A stretch of 64,000 bases of DNA from Macrolepiota albuminosa (GCA_027475525.1 JAMWFC010000113.1:2840001-2904000); one strand, 5' to 3'; positions 23,401 through 35,933 are shown, numbered from the stretch's first letter. Notes: generated from the letters alone by a model not told the origin. A program made the numbers and translations.

Positions 23401-25143
23401 GGGTACTCATTACGTTCTCCGATGACGTCGCATCCTGGCAGTTATCACGATGGGCCCGACCACTCGTTTGGAGGAAGGGATCGAACATATGAGGCTCTAT
23501 ACGAAACTGATGGACTCGTTGATGACATGGAAACAGAGATGGAACCAATCCCACGATATCGGGATGTCCCCAGGCTGCGTCGTGAAGATAGTCAACGATC
23601 CGCCCTATTAGACGAAGAAGAGAGGAATCGATGGGAGGCAGAGGAGTGGCGAAGACAAATGGCGGAGGACATGAAGAGGTACCCATTTGAGGAGGAAGAG
23701 ACGCAACGGCGGGAAGCAATGAAGCGGAAAGAGTCAAAAAGGCAGGCCACGGAAACAATGAGGTTGGACGATGACACATGGCAGAGAGGGGATGAATTGC
23801 GAAGACAGGCAGTGGAGGCCAGGAGAGCAAGGGAGGAGGCGATGAGGATAGCAGAGGAAGTGCGCATAAAGGCGGAGGAGGCAACAAGAAAAGAAGAGGA
23901 AGCTATAAAGAAAGAGGAAGAGGTGCTCAGACGGGCGAAGGAGGCGAGGAGAAAAGAGGAGGAAGCAAAGTTGAAGGAGGAAGAGGCGAGGAAGAAAGAG
24001 GAGGAGGCGAAGAAGAAAGAGGAGGAGGCAAAGAAGAAAGAGGAAGAGGTACACAGACAAGCGGAAGAGGCGAGGAGGAAAGAAGAGGAGGTAAGAAGGA
24101 AGGAGGTGGCTGCCAAAGAGGAGGCTCGCAGGGTGCGAGAGGAAGCTTGGAAACGAGAGCAGGATATGAAGTACTGGGAGGAGGAACTCAAACAGAAAGA
24201 GGAGCAGCTTCAACGTCGCGAACGGGAAATCGAGGCGGAGAGGAAAGAAGAGGAGTCTCGGAAAGAGGCTGAAAGATTGCAGAAACAGTCCGAAGAAGAG
24301 GAACAGAGGCGACTGGAAGAGCAACGAAAGCGGGAAGACAGGTTTCGATACGAACAGCAACAAGAAGAGTTTCGACGACGCGAGCAGGAGATCCACGAAC
24401 GTAGACGACAAGACAGTATAGGGGGATCTTTCCCCTCATCCTACGCATCCTCGTCGACTTATTCTGCTCGATCGTACCCTTCTTCATCTACCACGGGTGT
24501 CACTGGACAAACGTCGGGCTGGGGCGCTTCGTCTAAACCAGGCACTGCGTCGAAAGCGAGCTCCGCATCGGCAGCGTCCAAGTCACGATCGAATGCATCG
24601 TTTCCGACGTCGACCCCCTCACCTCATCCTCCCACAACTTTCGATGAGGCAGACTTCAAGCGCAGGCAGGAAGAGTTTTCTCAAGAGCAGCAGGAGAGGT
24701 TCCGTAAGGAACAGCTACGTTTTGAGGAAACAAGACAGAGGACAGAGAGCAGTAAGCTGAGTTCCGAACAAGTTCTCTCCATTCTAGAACGTCATGACCG
24801 CCAATGGAACATTCTAACCTCATCTACCACCAGCCTCCACTGGGGGTCCATTCCGTGGCCGATGTTCTTTCCCCCTCAAAACCCAGACGACATAACGCTC
24901 TCTACCCTGACTCTATACTTGCAGTCTCCGCTTCTTCCTGATAGGGAAAAGACCAAACCTCAGAAGGATCGCCTCAAGGAGATGATTAAGAGATGGCACC
25001 CGGACCGTTTTGAAACCAAGTATTTGCCGCGAATAATCGAGGGCGACCGAGAGAAAGTGAAGGAGGGAACGGGGGTAGTAATACGATTACTCAACGAGCT
25101 TTTGACAAAGGTGAACTCTCCTGGCCCTTTCGGCTTGTCATGA
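20485..25143 (+). CDS. Long charged coiled-coil protein with C-terminal J-like domain
   Basis: Exons 20485-21859, 21919-about 23019 and about 23051-25143 code for roughly 1522 residues. The N-terminal 160 residues are unique (MTTLASSTPLPLHNDIRAEL). Then come a long Glu/Arg/Lys coiled coil, a Ser/Arg/Tyr-rich disordered middle, a second Glu/Lys/Ala coiled coil and a C-terminal helical domain. That domain contains MIKRWHPDRFETKYLPRI, including an HPD triplet as in J domains; the layout recalls the C-terminus of NFKBIL1-like proteins. The first intron (59 nt, 21860-21918) is certain. Between 23.00 and 23.06 kb the frame must shift by one: either a 31-nt GC-AG intron (23020-23050) or a single-base error. 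A shortened, kinase-fused copy lies at 41.2-44.4 kb. Binding to Hsp70 through HPD is possible but unproven. Confidence 0.86.
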
Positions 25144-28100
25144 ATCATACGATTTGCTGTATCTATGTAGTTTTTTTTAGCGTGTACACCGGATTCGGAT
25201 ACCTTACTCATCGATTGTATAAGTACCAAAACTCAAACGACACAATATGACATGTATTGGGCTGTATTTGGAAAGGTCCACCTAGATAGTGCATTAGTAT
25301 TCAAGTTCGCTTGTTCTTGGTCTTGGGATTCAATCAACATGGAAGTGTTAGACAAAGAGACTTTCAAAATCGCTGCGTTGGTGTATATTAGTGTAACAAA
25401 AGTTGACCTTGGCAAAAGTTGAGGTGAACGTAGCGCAGCTTGAGGTAAGTATATGCGCGCTCAGTTTTGGCGATGAGTAAACCAAGCAGAACAGTGAACT
25501 TGACAGGATGTTCATGATTTAGATACAACGTCACTGGTCGTCCAGAATAAAGACTCCAAAGAGAGCCTACAGCTGGGACACGATGGTTTGTATTAAAAAG
25601 TTGGTATGTGATAAGGATGTTTGTTTCTGATCGTGCTTCTATTTTTGGATACAGTATGCTGTCATCGAATCTCTCGAGGAAGACGTTTATGAAAACACCG
25701 CTTGAAAGCGTGAGATGCAGATATTAGAAAGTTGATGAGGTTTATACCTCTCACATGTGGTTCAGAGTGGAAGGTAAGAAGGAGGTTCACTAGGAAGGTA
25801 GCAACCTCGTTAAAGGTCTTGGAAGTGACTCGAGAGAATTATCAACGGACTATGTCTTGCCGACTATACTTGCCTTCAAAAATGTAAGTTAGAAAGATAA
25901 CTATTACCGGTCATTTTTCACAGCCTATTGGAAGAAAGTAACGGTAGACTTATCCATGCGCAAGTAACAATTGGGGCTGATAGGACGAGACGCCATATTT
26001 TTGGAAAAGATTTCTGCGTCCGGGATACTGAGCAGTAGTGACAAGAAACTTGGTTCGGAGGAGAAACGGATTACGCGGAAGCTCACGAGTCTATCCTCAA
26101 GGAAGGTGTCAGGAAGGAGAAAGGGAGAAGTCGAAGCGGTCCACGTGGATGTGAAAGCAACCTTTGAATCGCAATATCCGAAAAGAGATTTGCATCGTAC
26201 TTCACATTTTTTCCCTACTACTTGCGGGGATCCTCGAAATACGCAGATACTGTCCTGATCCGATGTGTCCAGCCAATAATGACCATGGATGCGTCGCATG
26301 GCAGGGCGTCATGGAATACAGAAGTGGAAAGGGAAGAAAGACCTTCAAGTGTGCTCAAACCAAACACGTCGGAGCCTTGTCGGAACAATGTTCAGGACAG
26401 TATTTATCGCAAGGACAAGGTCGAAGGGGCCTTGGAATGCAACGATGAGACACTATCCTGGTCAGTTCATTTGTTATTACTATATTACTATGAAGCCATC
26501 CACCTAGGCTAGCTCGAAGTGCTAGCTAAGGACATTTGTTATTCATCGAGACATACAAACCTGCTTTGATCCGTGAGACGTCCCACAGCCAGCGAAGAGA
26601 GTGAGAGCATCCTTTGTTCATGGCATTCCAAAAGACAATAGACATAGTACTTGAGAATGGTCTGCGATTATCAAGCTTGAAGAGACAGACATCATTACAT
26701 ACACATCCTCCGCCCCGTGGACACGGGAGTCAGCTTGGCGAGGCTCAACAACAAGACTATCTCAAGCAAATTGCCGTTGAGAGTAAAGCCTAAATGACTC
26801 CGAGGGGTTGGGATGTCAATCAGAGGAGGTAGCTTGAATGATGCGCAAGATTCGGACTCCATCCGATGTAAAGGAAGGCCAAGAGCACAGTGTAACATGG
26901 AATACTGTCAGGTATATCGCGATACATGAAATCACTGGTGGCACGATTGTCTAAGATTGAGCTTATAGACATGATGTGACGCTTCAGAAGTTGATTGATG
27001 AATCACTGAAAGCAGTCGAGTAAAAAACCTGACAAAGGGAACGACGAAAGCAGTTCATACATCATCAATCTGTGTTGAGATACTGAGGTTTGGGTAACTG
27101 TCATCACAGAAGTTGAGCTTTCCATGCATGCATCATTATGGTTTGATTGATATAACGAAAGGCGGCGAGGATCCCAGCGCGCTGTAACAGATCGAAGGAT
27201 AAAAAAATCTCAAAAATCTCAATCAAGTATCCGGAAATGTGAAGATTGCGGTGTAATTAAAGGACCGCCGCCTTAGCTAAGATGTCTTGCAGCGTGTCCC
27301 TTCTTGATCTTCAATTGCTGGAAAGTATGCTTTGAGGGAAAGAGATGAAAACACGTTTGGTTAGGGCTGGGTGATGTCAAGCTCGAGAACGCAAGTGTGT
27401 CCTGCTGTTTCATGATCGACAATGATATTGCCCAAGTCAAGGTTTCTGTCTAAGTGGAAAAGAAAGCACGTAATACGGCGCAAAAGTCCATGATTTTTTT
27501 GAACGTCGAGTGGTTCCAGTAAAATGAGACAACACATCATCACCAACCTTGGGGACGAAGTAATCATAAATCAAACATCTATGGTATCCAAACAAAAAGA
27601 GGTCTCCATGGGGCAAGACACTTGGGGATACCTGATATTTGAGGGTACGCCCCTCTGTAATTTCATGGCTGATTTAGCATATCGCCGAACTAGCAGGATC
27701 GCAGGTAAGAGTTACTTGGATGGACTTTGATAATCCTGATGCTCCACAACAGTTGGCTTTCCGATGTCCAAGACTCTCCGAGTTGACAAGTTAGCAATTA
27801 GCAAGGGTTTTGGCATTTAGTCAAGACTTCGGACGCGAGACGGAGAGCGACACGGAAGAAACCTATTTAGACTCTTGAGCTCAACGCCTCAACGTAAGTC
27901 TCGAAGTCGAAACACAAGTCTACACCCTAAAATAAACATCAGTGGTGTCATCAGTCACTGTGGTGTTAGCATGTACCGAAAAACAAAACGTAACAATACT
28001 GCCGATGGAGGAGAAGGTCAGTTGACGGCTTCTTTGACCATGACGATAATAAGAAGAGACTTAGTTCGGGTGCGCCCATCCACACTATCTGATAGAGTGA

Positions 28101-29400
28101 ATGTATTGAAGGTGAAATGAGGCGTTCGATCTCGTAAGACTGAGGACACTATGGAGAGTTGCAGCAAGCTTCGTGTCGTAGAAACAGACTGGGAACAACT
28201 TAGGACTGTATTGAGATTCCTGAGGTGCGTGGATTCATAATGGACCCACTTTAGAGTAAGTGCAATGCGCCTTTAACATACCTGGAGGCCGATCCACGGA
28301 ACTCCAGAACACGAAAATTTTCTACAGCATCACGTGGGTCGCATGAGTGTGCTGGGGTTCTGCTGGGGTTCTGCATCCACGGAGGGGCGCAGAAAAATTT
28401 TGACGATTAGACGTCGAAACCATCACAATGGTAAATTTATTTGAACACGGAAATATCCGAATTCCGAAGTGGCGGAAGTTTTTGCTGCACTAAAAATCCG
28501 TCGTTAGACACATGACAAGGATCGTTGTGAATGTGGAGCAGGCAACGATGTATCTTTGGGTTTAGATGAACGCGGAAAACAGACTCCCGGCGTAGCTCAA
28601 AAACTTATCAACTATACTCGGCATCCTTCGGTGTTTAATGACCGTGAAGCAGAATGTGGTGCATATCTGAAGCAAAATGGGGTGCACCTGGGACTGGGAG
28701 AAGCATGCGGGGCTTCTTCAACAGGTTACGTGCGTCGTTCCTATAAAAAGAAAGCTATTTGTAACGTGAGAATTCTGAGAGTCCAAGTATGTTGGAGAGG
28801 GAAGGGAAACGGTGGCGTCGATTCCCAAGCACCTTGTGTATTCTCTTCAAGTGTGCAGTGCTATACGGCTTATGGTTTTCCAACTCGCTCGGTATTGTTA
28901 TTGCAATCAGAATATAGGGTGAAAGCCGACCTCTGGGGCTGCGATTGGGTCCTTATAACTTTGAATTCTGAAAACAAAATTCGGTCGAAGTCAGTGGGAA
29001 ATGGGAAGCGAGGTGGGCTGTACCTGAAGAAACGCAAGCCGCAGTGGCCATGCTCTCATTCATGTCAAGGGTAGCCATAAGAACAACGGATGACATCTCG
29101 CTTTCACCAAGGCAGCGTTACGCATATACCTTCCACGCGTCAATACCCTGCACCATGTGGCCTGTCAGGCTGCTGCAATATCAATTTACGAAGTGTTATT
29201 AGTGCCAGTAATCATGTTCCTCGGAGTCCAGATGTTCCGAGTCGAAAATATGAATTTTTGCGTGCGAAATCAATCTTCTCATTCATGTGTCGCTGAGTAA
29301 TTTCAACTGGGATAAGATCGCGTCGCGGTTGAAATCCATAGACAATCGAAACAGCAACCCATCCATTTGGAATCCATGGAATGTAAATTCGGAAGATAGA
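25144..29400. other. Gene-poor region, no gene recognised
   Basis: Only short frames are present. The longest, 28556-29074 plus (172 residues), has no recognisable domain. A minus-strand frame at 27361-27567 contains LDRNLDLGNIIVD, faintly like the catalytic loop of fungal FunK1 kinases, but nothing else of a kinase is nearby. Confidence 0.4.
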
Positions 29401-29439
29401 AATTATCGCCATTCTAGTTGACAAAAGAACCTCTTAATC

Positions 29440-30565
29440 GACTCTGCTGAGAAACATTGTAGAATGTAAACCTCGTGGTGGTGGAGAATCACGGTCACAT
29501 GCCTCGAGTCCGGGTCCGTGTCGCGACAGCGCTCAGAAAGGGTCGGAGGTCGTGGAAATGATAAACATGCGCGGAGCTTAAGATCGAGAATCAAAAAGTC
29601 ATCGAAGTTTTTCCGAGAATCCGAGGGCGCTTTCTGTGAATTCTTTGTCCGAGCACCTAACTCTCACTGATACGTTTATGAACCGTATTTTAACCACCCT
29701 TGTGATCTAAAACGAGAACCTGCTTGTGTTCGGTATCGCCACATTTCAGTTACCGAAAAAACCAACAGAACTTGATGATAAGCCTCTTGAAGGAAACATC
29801 ATAGGATGTAGTAATTCACGGTCCCGAGAATCCGAGGGCGCTTTCTGTGAATCCTTTGTTTGAGCGCCTAATTTCGACTCGTATGTTCGCGAACCGATTT
29901 GAACTACCCTTTGTTGATAAGCCTCGTGGAAGGAAACATTTGTAAAAATGTTAAACACGGTCACATGTCTCCGAGTCCTGTCGCGCTCCATTGAAGTCCA
30001 GTCGTGGAAAAAATAAACGAACTTACATTGAGATCCGGAAGTTCTGAGGGGTTCTTGATTCCGTGTATATACCTTTCCTTTGTCTGAGCGCCTAATCTCG
30101 GTTCCTATCATGATGGTTCAAGAAAACAATTGTGAAACTGGGTTGCAGCGACATTTTTAGTTTATCGAACCGACACGACTTGAAATACTCAATTGAACTT
30201 TGTGTTTTCTTTTTTAATTCCAACTTCGGAGAAACTTTACCCTGGCCCCGGAGGCAATTTCACGGTCACATGCCTCCAAGTCCCGTCGCGACTTACGGCT
30301 AGCTGAGAAAGGGCAGTCACGATCGTGGAAACGGTAAACATGCGCGGAGCTTGATGATCGAGAGAATCAGTTATCTCGAATCCGAGGGGCGCTTTGTGTG
30401 AATCCTTTGCTTTGTTCGAGCGCCTAACGTTTCACGAACCGATTTCGAACTTGGAACCACCCTCTGTAGAATGCAAATCACGGTCACATGCCGCCGAGTC
30501 CTGGTCGCGTTGGGTCCCCACTGGAAAAAATAAACATGCGCGGAGCTTGAGATTGTGTGACCTTT
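29440..30565. repeat. Family of degenerate repeats, about four copies
   Basis: Three recurring blocks appear in the same order and direction. CACGGTCACATG starts near 29490, 29955, 30261 and 30479. A block with TAAACATGCGCGGAGCTT follows it near 29560, 30335 and 30530, diverged near 30010. A block with TCCGAGGGCGCTTT and TGTGAATCCTTTG occurs near 29615, 29825 and 30375. A fourth motif, GATAAGCCTC then GGAAACAT, appears near 29775 and 29915. Spacing varies between copies, so this is an old, rearranged tandem repeat. No coding sequence or terminal inverted repeats are visible. Confidence 0.75.
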
Positions 30566-32120
30566 CGCGGACATTACCTGAACCGGTGGGGTTCCTGTGA
30601 AACCCATTGCCTGAGGCCTGAAATTCATATATACGACAAACCTTTCGTGAAATTCTCCCAGCCTACCATACTCACAATCGCCAAAAATCAGAAACCGAAG
30701 AAAACCAAAGAAAAGAAAACATACAACACACCACACCTAAAACAACATACGACCACTGCAACTCAACAAATAACCGACCGCTCACAAATCCACAAATCCA
30801 TATTCCATTCCATTCCAGTTGCAGCCGCACCAGCGCACCCAGGGTGCATAAACAGTCAAAAAAAAGGAAGAAAAAAAAGGAAGATTCCAGCTGCACAGCC
30901 AAGCCTAAGGGAGGGAGGGTGGGTGGGAACGCAACCCCAATCCATACCAGAAGCCATTTCCTTCCCTTCCCCCTTCTTTCCGTCGATCATCAGTGCTAGC
31001 TAGCACCCATTATTAGCCTTTCCTTGAGAACCACTGAATAAATATAAATATATAAAATAAAATAAAATAAAAAGACACTAGCATGGTCATCCCATCTCCA
31101 ACACCTCCAAAATAAACAAACGAAAAAAAAAATGAACTCTTTCCTACTCCACATAAACAGCCACCCAGGAACAGCGGGTTCAGGGCTCCAATATCCAATA
31201 GTGCAAGGTGCATCGCATCACTCGCCTATCACCTATCATCAACTCATCAACTCATCAACTCATTCGGCGCTGACCGACCGACCCATCCCTCGTCCGTCCC
31301 TCGAGACAACATTCAAAATGCTCATCAAGGAAAAAAAAAAGAAGCGGGGAAGCGGGGTTAGCCGAGCCGCGTGGTCCGCAATCGGGCAGGCACAGAGGGC
31401 GCTTAAATGACGATTGAACTGAACGGACGGATTGAACGTAGAACGATGTAACGATGTAACGATGTAACGATTGCGATTGAATGGTTGAATGGTTGAATAC
31501 AAGAAGCCCGGGAGGAAGGGGTGTGCGTGGATAGCTTCGCGCAAAAGAGAAAGAGAAAATGAGAAACGGACTCGGTTTCGGATTCGGAACGGGCACCTCG
31601 TTGGCTGGCTGGCTGGCTAGGAGGTGGCGGAGGCCAGGGAGCGGGGCGCGTGTCGGGAGCTGAACTGGGATTTTTTTTTGGTTCTCCGCGAAATGGAGTA
31701 TGTATGTATAAGCCCCCCCTCTCCCATCCCCGACCCCGACCCCGAACGAGATATGGGCGCCAGGGCGCTAAAAAACCAGCTTGAACCCGAGCCTGAGCCT
31801 GAGCCTGAGACTAAGACTAAGACTAAGACTAAGAACTCAGCGTGAGCGTGAGTGTGAGTATAAGCCTGAGGAAGGTCCTTTGATGCAGCGAGCGAGCGAG
31901 TGATCAATGTTCCTTCCTTCCTTCCTTCTCGTCTTCCCTTCCCTTACTTCTTCCTTCTTTCTCCTTTTTCCTGAATTTTCTCTTTCGTTTTCGTGTTTTC
32001 TTTTTTTCGTTCTAAATCAGAAAAAAAGTGTCCTAAAGGGGTGGGTGGGTGGGTGTGGTAGGGGTCCGTGGGGGTGGGTGCGCAGCCCGCGCGTCCCGTG
32101 ATATCCATGGGATGGGCGCA

Positions 32121-32141
32121 TGACTCATGACTCATGAGTCA
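32121..32141. promoter_or_regulatory. Three abutting TGASTCA sites
   Basis: TGACTCA at 32121-32127, TGACTCA at 32128-32134 and TGAGTCA at 32135-32141 touch without spacing; the last two form a perfect palindrome. TGASTCA is the core recognised by Gcn4/AP-1 type bZIP factors. It lies 2.4 kb upstream of the gene at 34581. Confidence 0.5.
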
Positions 32142-32400
32142 TGACGACGGACACCCTCAACCTCAACTCAGCTCAGCTTAGCTTAGCTTAGCTCACCCGC
32201 GCGCGGGACGACGGGGGGGACGCGAAAGCTTTTAGTACGTCGATCATAGTTTATTAAAAAAAATTGAAAATGAAAATGAAAGTGAAAGCGAAATGAAAAC
32301 GAGATGGGGATGGGTTCTCCATCCGATCCTCGAGAGAGAGAGAAAGAGTAAAAGGAGAACAAGAAGGAAGTGGAGTAGGGCGGCGGATTAGCCACGGTCG

Positions 32401-32920
32401 GTCATGGTCGTGTGTGTGTGTGTTGTTTATTTAGAGATACAGGCAGGCAGGGATCACAGCCTGAGTGAGGATAATTATGTATGTAGTTCTGTTGGAATCA
32501 AATTCTACTTCTACTTCTACTTTTACTTCTACTTCTATTTTTATACACTCGAACCCACACCTTCCCTCTCCGGCGTGAAACGTGAAAGCAAAAGAGAGTA
32601 CAAGATATCGATAGGTTACTCCTGAAGTGTGATGATTGTACTGTAATCCCGTTGAGTACTACGATTTCGATTACTACTTACGGACAGATGTGATGTGTAT
32701 GAATGTTTGACAGAATCTTACTTAAATTCCCACTAGAACTCACGAGTTCTAATAGACTACTTACTTACTTTTCTTTGAAGGTGGAGTAAGGTGGATCCCG
32801 GGTCGGTGGTGTGTGTTGTTTATTTTGGGATACAGGGATACAGTACAGGGATAATTATGTAGTTCTGTTAGAATCAAGTTCTAATTCTAATTCTATCTAC
32901 ATACTTCTATTTTTATCCAA
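32401..32920. repeat. Imperfect direct duplication, about 150 bp
   Basis: The segment 32401-32555 (TGTGTGTTGTTTATTT, then GATACAGG, GGATAATTATGTA, GTAGTTCTGTTGGAATCAA, then TTCTAC runs) recurs at about 32795-32920 with the same order of motifs, small deletions and a TTCTAA variant of the microsatellite. Confidence 0.7.
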
Positions 32921-33025
32921 GCCCAAGCCCAAGCCCAAGCCCACAAACGAGGGGGGGGCCAAAAGGAACGAAAGCGGAAAACGACCCCCAAGGAGCACAA
33001 TACAAAATCCCTCATTACGGATTCG

Positions 33026-33055
33026 CGATACGATACGATACGATACGATACGATA
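33026..33055. repeat. CGATA microsatellite, six units
   Basis: Six perfect tandem copies of the pentamer CGATA. Confidence 0.95.
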
Positions 33056-34580
33056 CGAACAATGAGGGGGGCGGAAGGGGTGCTACGTAGTTCAATCGTT
33101 TGTTTACACAGCATCCGTTATTGTTATTCAATTCCATTTCAACTACTACATAACGTAGATAAGATGAGCAGGGAGGGTCCAGGACTCAAAGACTCAAAGA
33201 CTCAAAGAAGAAGGAAGGAAGGGCTGACGAGTCTATGTAACTTGAAGGAACCGAGGTATGGCGTTTACGGTAGGGTAGGATTGTACGAGGGGAAGAGAGA
33301 TGAAAGATTAAAGATGATGCGGTAAAGATGATGCGGTAAAGATGATGGGGGATGGGGATGGGGGATGACGACACGGTATGCCGGGATTGTTATGTACAAC
33401 CATGCAGGGACGGAGGGGGAGGGAGGGGACATCAATGTCATGTCCATGTCAGGAATTTTTTTCCGAGTTGACGTTGGACATGAACAGTGGAACGAGGCGA
33501 GGGCTATGCTTGGGACCCTTGCGTGCTATGGCATGGTATGGCATACAATTGCAAGCTAAGTATGCTTTGAATAAGGCTAACGCTAACATCGTCATCACCA
33601 CCCACCCTCGACTAACGCAATACCACCCCGCCCAACCACCACACCACCGAGCAGCGGCGCACCTCCCAAAAGCGGGGATCTACCCCGAAACGAGAGGGAA
33701 AGAAAAAAAAAAGTCAGTTTCACCACCCGCGTCGCTCGTCCCACAATGAAAAAAAGAAGTCCAAAGAACTCGAGAACTCCAGAACCCAAGAACCCAAGAA
33801 TCCAAGAAGGTCCCAAAAAAATCAAATAAAATAAATAAAGATAAAGATAAAGAAGAAAAAAAGGGCAAGAGGCACTCCGTGTATCCCGTGTGCCGCGTGC
33901 CGACGTGTACGAGAGTGACCAAGTATAGGCAAAGGCAAACCTTGCACTGCTTGTCAATCCATCGAAGGCACTAGCGGCCAAGTATGTAAGCAGAGGAGAG
34001 GGCACCTTACTTGTGGTACATAGCAGCGCGCCGACCCGACGGGACGGGTAGTCGTCACGAGCGATGCGCGATGGGCGCCTCGTGACGTCGTCCTGGAGGT
34101 ATGTGATTCACGGTCCGCGGTGGCCTCGTGTGGATGGGCTAACCTGCTGTTCGTTGACAGGAGGGGAGATTATGTATATGGATGGTATTTATTCTCCTCC
34201 GATTGTCGGGCGAGGGCGAGGGCGAGGGCTTTGAGGGCTGGAGGAAGTTCTCTGGTGGACACGTGGAGCAAAGACGAAGCCCTCGGAGATAGAGATGTGG
34301 TAGGGACCATGATTGCACAACCTTGGCCGCGTCGGTTTTCCAGCGCTGGGATAGGGTATGCAGACAAGAGAGATATTACATAATGTATATGTTACGGCAC
34401 CATGACGACTAGCAATCGGGTCGAGCTGCCTCGAGGCGAGGTTCGTGGGGATCGTCTGCGGGTTCTGGTTTGGATCTGTCACAGGGATCACGTCACGCAA
34501 CCCGAGGGATTGGTGAGATCTGGATCTGGGGACGGCTGTCATAAAAGTGAGTGCATCCCAGAGGCAAATTCGTCGAAGCC

Positions 34581-35933
34581 ATGTCGTCTCTCAGCAGCAA
34601 TCCCGCCGTGGTGCCCGCCCGCACGTCGTCCCCGCCCCCAATCCGCGCCGACTCGCCGGTCCTGGGCTTCGACGGCGTCCCCTCGGACGACCCTCTGCGC
34701 TATCCCTCGCCCAACTATCCCCGTGACCTCAGTCTCGGGTCGCTCATGTCTCTGCATCCCCGCAACGCCGTCTACCTCGACGACGACGCCCGTTCTGTCG
34801 CCTCCAATGCCGCGTTCGACCACGTCCGCGCCCTCTACCAGCCCCTCCCCGAGCCCACCGCTTCCCGCTGGTCAACGGCCTCGTCCCTCCTCCCGCCGTC
34901 CCCGCCCCCGTCTCCAGCGCGTCCCTCGCGCCGCAAACGCCTCACATCTCTCTTCTCCCGCCTCGTCGCCATCGCGTCCAGCACGCCCCCACCCGCCGAG
35001 CCGCGCGAGATGCAAAAGGCCTACCTCGAGCGCGACGACCCCCCCATTGCCCTCGACCTCCGCAAACGCGCCCACGCACACGCATCCCACCTGTCGTCGT
35101 CGTCCACATACACGTTCTACACGTGCTACTCCCGCACACAGACGCCCCCGCCCCCCGTCCCCCCAAAATCCCAGTCCCACACGCCCACGCCAGACCCCGC
35201 CCCTCACATCGACTACCCCGACACCCCGCTCGACCCCGACCTCGGCGACCTCACGTGCCACACGCCCCCTGCCAGTCCCACCCCGTCCTTTGAGCCCGAG
35301 CCCCGCCGTGCCCGTATCAAGCGCCGCCTCCGCCAGCAGCAGAGCATGGCCACCCTCAACTCGGCGTCCACCAGCTCCTACGACACCGACCCCGGCTCGC
35401 CCTACTGGTCCTACTCCCATTCGTCCTTTTCCCTCTCCCCGCCCCTTTCTCCCTCAGCATTCCCCACTTCTCTCTCCCCGCCCCTCTCCCCTGCAGCATT
35501 CCCCACCTCCCCCTCCTCCTTCTCGTCTCTCCCAGACAACAACACCCCACCACCAAAACAAAAACGAGCAACTGCACTCAAGGCGCTCTCCTTCCCCTTC
35601 CGTTCCCGCTCCCGCGCCACTTCCCTCCTTCCCTCCCCCATCATCGTACCCAGCCCCACCCCTGTCCCTACACCGACACCCACACCGACACCTATGCCCA
35701 CACGCAACTCGAAACGCCTCACGATTCGCCTATCTGGGTCCACCCGCCCCGTCGACGTCATTCTCCCACCGAGCCCACGCGGTCCACCGCCTGTCCCGCC
35801 AAAAGACCCCGTCGCGTGGCCACGCTGCTACCCGTCCCCGTCTCCTGCTGATCCTGACGAGTACCTCAGGGATACAGCCAGCGCCCTTGATTATCGTGGC
35901 CGCGTCGTGCATGTGGAAGGCTGGGCGCTCTGA
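34581..35933 (+). CDS. Pro/Ser-rich disordered protein with SH3-ligand motifs
   Basis: The frame from the ATG at 34581 to 35933 codes for 450 residues. Composition is dominated by Pro, Ser, Thr and Ala, with basic patches (SRRKRLTSLFSRL). Two proline-rich stretches (PPPPVPPKSQ and PPPVPPKDPVAWP) fit the PxxPxK pattern bound by SH3 domains. A tandem repeat of about 16 residues (LSPPLSPSAFPTS, then LSPPLSPAAFPTS) lies in the middle, and a PT-dipeptide run (TPTPTPTPTP) follows. The C-terminus (TASALDYRGRVVHVEGWAL) looks conserved. The coding sequence is strongly GC-rich with C-ending codons, unlike its low-GC surroundings. A long frame also exists in another phase (34402-36060) but is a shadow of this bias. 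I do not recognise the family; a signalling or cytoskeletal scaffold is only a guess. An upstream intron (GTGAGT at 34549) may exist. Confidence 0.72.
   Translation: MSSLSSNPAVVPARTSSPPPIRADSPVLGFDGVPSDDPLRYPSPNYPRDLSLGSLMSLHPRNAVYLDDDARSVASNAAFDHVRALYQPLPEPTASRWSTASSLLPPSPPPSPARPSRRKRLTSLFSRLVAIASSTPPPAEPREMQKAYLERDDPPIALDLRKRAHAHASHLSSSSTYTFYTCYSRTQTPPPPVPPKSQSHTPTPDPAPHIDYPDTPLDPDLGDLTCHTPPASPTPSFEPEPRRARIKRRLRQQQSMATLNSASTSSYDTDPGSPYWSYSHSSFSLSPPLSPSAFPTSLSPPLSPAAFPTSPSSFSSLPDNNTPPPKQKRATALKALSFPFRSRSRATSLLPSPIIVPSPTPVPTPTPTPTPMPTRNSKRLTIRLSGSTRPVDVILPPSPRGPPPVPPKDPVAWPRCYPSPSPADPDEYLRDTASALDYRGRVVHVEGWAL

Larger units (their letters stand above)
30600..34580 (+). promoter_or_regulatory. 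Long simple-sequence upstream region of the Pro/Ser-rich gene
   Basis: About 4 kb of A-, pyrimidine- and microsatellite-rich sequence without recognisable genes lies upstream of the gene at 34581. It contains GAGCCT and ACTAAG repeats (about 31785-31835), TTCTAC repeats (about 32507-32540), CCCAAG repeats (about 32918-32942) and a cluster of TGASTCA sites. Long, low-complexity upstream regions are common for regulated genes in mushrooms; the regulatory role is inferred. Confidence 0.35.

Noticed and set aside
27361..27567. Possible FunK1 kinase catalytic-loop relic (LDRNLDLGNIIVD)
   Set aside because: The resemblance is short and no other kinase motif lies nearby on the same strand.
28556..29074. 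172-codon plus-strand frame
   Set aside because: No domain pattern, no supporting splice structure and no recognisable promoter; kept only as a note.
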